Below, in pieces: positions 60,501-64,000 of a stretch of DNA of 64,000 bases. Each line of letters begins with the position of its first letter. Within the stretch, counting starts at the first letter, position 1. The notes below the pieces were generated by a model that was not told the DNA's origin, ran no database searches, and saw only the letters and a program-made list of their open reading frames with translations. Both the position numbers and the translations under genes were made by a program. The DNA is from Anopheles merus (taxonomy: Eukaryota > Arthropoda > Insecta > Diptera > Culicidae), in contig NC_054084.1 of the NCBI RefSeq assembly GCF_017562075.2, positions 25,482,246 through 25,546,245 on the forward strand, in the 5' to 3' direction.

Positions 60501-61891
60501 GAATGACTGTTTGTACCGAGGACGCGTGGACAGCACAGTGTGTGCCAGCGTATGGGCAAATTATGCAAATGTGATTCACACAAACCACTTGTATTGCAGT
60601 ACACTTGGCAAGCGCTTCGGATGCCGAGAGCAAGCGCAAACCGCACACAAACACACAAACACACAAAAAACACTTCCGATGCACTGCGCGTTTATAAACC
60701 GAGCAGAGTGAAGTGCAACGATCAACTAAAATGAAACGATCGGTTGCAAGTTGAAACCATAACAACTGCACCCGATGCACGAGTGCAGCGTTTGATCGAT
60801 CGGGCTATTTTTTTATCTTTGCATTTGATCGATTCAATGGTCATTCATCGATTCTTTGATTTCTATCTAGCCGTTGCACTTGTTCATTTGGTTTTGGGAT
60901 CAACTTGGGTTTAACAGCAGATGTTAGTGACACAATCGTTGGATAAAATATTATAATGGAGTGGATAGTTCCAAACACTGCCAGAGGAGCGGTAAAAGCG
61001 GCCAAAGGCGTTGGCAGCAGTGCGTGGTAAACACGTGACAAAACGATTCCCCTACACGTGGTGTAACAAAATGTTGATGTTATGGAGAGGTTGTATAAAA
61101 AATCATAGCTTTTAAAACTAAGATAAAAGGTTTCTAGTGTACTAAATGTACAATTGTAGCCGACACCTGGTCTTATCTGTATCATTTCGATAAAAGTTAA
61201 ATTAAATTAAATATGTTAATATATAGTTGTATCCTCAAACATACACAATTTTTGGTGACAGTTGTCATCGTTTCCACACGGCATGTTGAAAAAATTGATC
61301 GTTTTAAAACTATTTTACAATTACACGAAAGCCCATTTGGGGCCAAATTCGGACGATGCTAAATAGTTCATTAAGATAAAATGCTGTCCAAGATTTAATT
61401 GGACATTTAATTGGAATTGGAAAATTCTTGAGCGATTATCATTAAAGGGAGGGTGGTGAGGGTATAGAGACGGTTGAGGTTTAAAGAGAATGATAATAGG
61501 AATAATTTAAAACATGTTGAAAGCCGACACAGCACTACGAATGAAAAGAGTATCAGACGAACGTTTGAAATTGACCTTGATAGCTTCCAAATTCAAGACC
61601 TTTGGATTTTGAGATTTAATAGGAAAACTGATACTGACGATGATGAAGAAGAACTTGTTTGCTTTAAAAGCAGTTTATGTTGCATCTCTAAAACTGCTTT
61701 AAAATAACTTTAATTCAATTTCATTATAGAGGAACATTTCCTTAACTTCACTATCAAACAGCTGTTGGTTTTAGTAAAGAAAATAGCTCCAAAAAGTTAC
61801 CATGTTCACAGATAAGCTCACTTTGCCCACCCAAATTCTACTCACCGACCGCTATCACCAGTCCCGAAACAACCACCAGCACCTTGTTCAT
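50074..61891 (-). CDS. Lipase L6, secreted isoform
   Basis: A pancreatic-type lipase. Body exons in transcription order are 51799-51733, 51651-51402, 51336-51179, 51106-50889, 50406-50241 and 50152-50074. The body begins in phase 1, so it needs an upstream exon. Exon 61891-61846 (MNKVLVVVSGLVIAV, donor G|GTGAGT) fits in phase and completes a signal peptide, giving 327 residues. The catalytic residues are Ser149 (GHSLGG), Asp179 (ALDPAF) and His251 (LCSHRRSW). The tail GDYYLQTNGAPPYSKG is typical of the family. No other in-phase signal exon was found nearer. The body exons are certain; the link across a 10-kb intron is inferred from phase, strand and lack of any other partner. Confidence 0.8.
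52502..52924. repeat. 423-bp direct repeat, copy 1
   Basis: It matches 53199-53621 base for base with a constant offset of 697 and only about one mismatch seen (GTTTACTG versus GTTAACTG). The 274 bases between the copies are unrelated. It contains a run of 11 T and an ACAC stretch. It could be part of a dispersed repeat; no coding similarity is recognised. Confidence 0.93.
53199..53621. repeat. 423-bp direct repeat, copy 2
   Basis: Second copy of the repeat at 52502-52924, same orientation. Flanks on both sides differ between the copies. Confidence 0.93.
55161..55181. repeat. Run of 21 guanines
   Basis: An uninterrupted G tract on the plus strand. On the L6 transcript this is a C run. Confidence 0.95.
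56477..57384. mobile_element. Non-autonomous hAT-like DNA transposon
   Basis: The left end starts CAGGGGTCGGCTAAC and the right end is its inverted match (TTTGCCGACCCCTG), a terminal repeat typical of hAT elements. Flanking 8-mers TACCACAC (56469-56476) and TACTGCAC (57385-57392) agree at six of eight positions, as for an aged 8-bp target duplication. The 908-bp interior has no transposase frame. Confidence 0.75.
57556..57624. repeat. CT microsatellite
   Basis: Long CT/TC run with a few interruptions inside L6 intron 1. Confidence 0.95.
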
Positions 61892-62255
61892 CTTATGTCC
61901 GCGTCCGCTCACAACACACGTTCGCACTGCGACTGGTCGCGCAAAATTGGCGGATCACTGCCGTCCGGCATTCGCCAATACGACCGTGATGATGATGATG
62001 ATGATGATGATGATTTGCCGGTGATTTCGCCGCTTATCAGTACACCACACCAAACATTGGTAACCATACTAGCGTCCAACAAATACACACCAAACGGAGC
62101 ACAACACAATTCACCCGGGCCAGATGTTATGCACGAATGAATTATGCGGACTGAAAGCACACGATCGAACTTTGATCCCGCAAAGCGATCTCGTCTCGCG
62201 TATACAGATGAAGATCTTCGCAGGGGGTTTGGTGAACGCGCGAAGAGGTTTAAAA
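61846..62255 (-). repeat. Duplicated first-exon/promoter block, copy 1
   Basis: It resembles 63653-64000: the exon core (AAGGTGCTG...GGACTGGTG), the upstream word ACGTTCG-ACTGCG, and a promoter stretch with TCTCGCGT-TAC and GCGCGAAGAGGT-TAAAA are shared. A nine-unit GAT repeat (61988-62014) interrupts it. The frame that would extend the protein upstream, as in copy 2, is closed by TGA (QCERVL-stop), so this copy can start only at 61891. Confidence 0.7.
61988..62014. repeat. GAT trinucleotide repeat (nine units)
   Basis: Nine GAT triplets upstream of the short L6 first exon. In the closed minus-strand frame they read as a Ser run. Confidence 0.95.
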
Positions 62256-63261
62256 TTAGAGAAACTATCACCTACACACAAACACCAACATATGTATAAC
62301 ATAGGGCCAAGAGCACTCAGCACTCTCACCACGAAAATGAGAACATTGCTGCACGCCCGTCAGCTGACCGGTCCCGCGGATGGATATATCTCGTTCCGCG
62401 CGAGCATAACCAACACAGGCGAAGATCGTGTTCGCGCGGCTGATATAGGAATTTTATCTTTCCAAGGGTAGTGTAAAATGCACGTTTGGCAGCGATGACG
62501 CATACGTCAGTGCCGGCAGTGCCGAAAACGTCTTCGCACATCCGTTGAGCTCCACGGATTTGAAGCGTTAATCGTGGCTTGTAAGCTTGTGCCACCACAG
62601 GGTGTATGTTTTAAGGAAGGCTGCCGGCCGAGGTGGTGGCACAAGGATTAGCGATTAATCGAAGATTTGGGAGTTTGTGGTGGTGATGGTCGGCTTTTGT
62701 TTTTGTTGGATATGATTTTGTTTTGTTTGGTTTATTTTATAATAAGTTCCATTAACGCCGACGTTGCGGGTCGTGGATCGCAATTGTCAGTCTAAATGTA
62801 CACAGTATACACACACACAGTATACAATGCACAGTCCCAGCTTCGACCATTGCGAGCGGCACCTTGAGGAGAAATTGGTGAAAATTCATAAGGCTGTAGC
62901 AGGACCTGCTGCTGACAGCCCTAATACACTAACATCAATCGCACGATGTACTAGGTTAGATGAATGTCGAATCTAATGTCGAATCTTGGTGGAATTCTTA
63001 GTGTTGAATCGTTCCATGCAAATATGGTGCACGCTGAAGACAGAATCCATCACCACAACACAGAAACAATAGCGAAAGTGCAGGATGTTCGACTGTGGAT
63101 TTGATAACTGACATTTGAGGCAACTTTGAAAGGATAAGGATTTTCTGTGACATCACTATTACAGGAGACTGTTGGGTCTATCATTTATCAACTATCAGAC
63201 TAACATTAATCAACCAGTTGCTACGAACCATTTCGGCTCTGATGCTAGTTTCGTGTTCATA

Positions 63262-63445
63262 AAACGACCCTTGGTACAGTCGGCAACTCGAACGACTCAA
63301 TAACATGCCCGTCATAGGTTCAAGCCTAGAATGGACCGTCCCCCCGTAGCAAGGATTGACTATCCGGCTACGTGGTAATAAATTAAGTCTCGAAAGCCTG
63401 TATAAACCGACATGCCCGCGTAGGACGTTACGCCAAAAAATAGTA
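63262..63445 (+). mobile_element. tRNA-related SINE (SINE200-like)
   Basis: It has an RNA polymerase III type A box (TGGTACAGTCGG, 63272-63283) and B box (GGTTCAAGCCT, 63317-63327), then a tail containing ATTGACTATCCGGCTACG. The layout and words agree with what I recall of SINE200 of Anopheles gambiae. End points are approximate. Confidence 0.72.
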
Positions 63446-63652
63446 GTAAAACAGCCAAGAAGGAGTTACGTTTTTGGGATGCTCGAAAAGATATTGCAAT
63501 AACGGGTAAACCAATCAGCTTATGTTCAATGAAAACATTTGAAGAAAAACGTAATTGGATGGTAAAAATGAAATGTGGAAAGGAAAATAGTCTGTACATC
63601 AAAATCACGATTCTAATGCTAAGATTAATTTACTAAAACTACTCCTACTCAC

Positions 63653-63812
63653 CGATCGCTACCACCAGTCCCACCAAAAGAACCACCAGCAGCACCTTCT
63701 TCTTGCTGCATGTTTTCTTCGCACGTTCGTACTGCGGTTGATCCGGCGCCCCGTATTGGTTTGATGATTTTTCTGGTATCAGCATACCAAACGATGTCTT
63801 CCCCGGATCCAT
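63653..63812 (-). CDS. Alternative first exon of lipase L6 encoding a type II membrane anchor
   Basis: The exon starts MDPGKTSFGML, continues as a polar, partly basic segment of about 39 residues (ending TCSKKK), then a hydrophobic stretch (VLLVVLLVGLVVAI), and ends in phase 1 at G|GTGAGT. Joined to the L6 body at 51799 it gives 365 residues. A cytosolic basic flank before a transmembrane helix predicts a type II protein with the lipase domain outside or in the lumen. The only other phase-compatible minus-strand body I recognise to its left is L6. An in-frame upstream TGA excludes a longer start. The splice across about 11.9 kb is inferred. Confidence 0.6.
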
Positions 63813-63933
63813 AAGTGAGCAAGTCGAATAAGTAACCACTAAATAGAACAGCGGTCACACATCCAGTTCAATACACTAGTGGGTTATGTGATCGGATTAA
63901 AGCACTCTGATTGAAGATTAATCACGTAAAATG

Positions 63934-64000
63934 ATGTTGTCTCGCGTGTACGGAAGATTTTTGTAGTTTGGCGATCGCGCGAAGAGGTATAAAACTGATC
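63934..64000. promoter_or_regulatory. Conserved promoter-like block shared with the copy at about 62193-62255
   Basis: TCTCGCGTGTAC, then GCGCGAAGAGGTATAAAACT, which ends near the window edge. On the plus strand TATAAAA is a canonical TATA box for a gene that would begin beyond the window. On the minus strand it lies upstream of the exon at 63812. Orientation is unresolved. Confidence 0.35.

Larger units (their letters stand above)
51800..61845 (-). other. Long first intron of lipase L6
   Basis: Ten kilobases containing a 423-bp direct repeat pair, a 21-G tract, CA runs (near 54546, 54766, 54957), a hAT-like element and a CT microsatellite. Open frames around 57.5-59.1 kb on both strands have no recognisable domain. 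A palindromic TTTATAAA near 60688-60695 is TATA-like but has no clear gene. Confidence 0.55.

Noticed and set aside
60688..60760. TTTATAAA with a downstream ATG on the plus strand
   Set aside because: The frame after the ATG ends after seven codons. The TATA-like palindrome has no gene in either direction.

Overview
The window reads as nuclear DNA of an anopheline mosquito, probably the Anopheles gambiae complex. The basis is short spliced introns (about 60-240 bp, with some multi-kilobase ones), three adjacent transglutaminase genes like the TG cluster known from Anopheles, and two copies of a tRNA-like SINE that resembles SINE200. The species call is inference. No prokaryotic feature, CRISPR array or rRNA was seen.

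Left third (about 2.2-18.4 kb): three complete transglutaminases (TG), called A, B and C here. A is on the minus strand (5071 to 2547). B and C are on the plus strand (7772-10216 and 12043-18433). All keep the Cys-His-Asp triad, and the first introns share phase 1. A separate plus-strand exon at 2181-2334 begins Met-Gly, has a cysteine cluster, and ends in a strong phase-1 donor. It fits as an alternative, lipid-anchored N-terminus of B, which would place gene A antisense inside B's first intron.

Middle and right (18.8-63.8 kb): six pancreatic-type (triacylglycerol lipase/phospholipase A1 family) genes, L1 to L6, head to tail on the minus strand. I reconstructed complete coding sequences for L1-L5 from splice signals and phase: 351, 482, 374, 358 and 327 residues. 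All keep Ser-Asp-His and have a signal peptide. L6 has its last six exons at 50.1-51.8 kb. Two alternative phase-1 first exons, about 10 and 12 kb upstream, are recent-looking duplicates of each other. One gives a signal peptide (327 aa total) and the other a type II membrane anchor (365 aa total).

The rest is introns and spacers with mobile-element relics: a hAT-like element with terminal inverted repeats, two SINEs, a non-LTR fragment and a near-perfect 423-bp direct repeat. There are also two minisatellites, several microsatellites and a C-type-lectin-like relic inside L5. In Anopheles, transglutaminases include the enzyme that coagulates the male mating plug. The lipases are probably secreted digestive or reproductive-tract enzymes. 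No shared pathway between the two families is shown by the sequence. All exon structures are read by eye and need transcript support.
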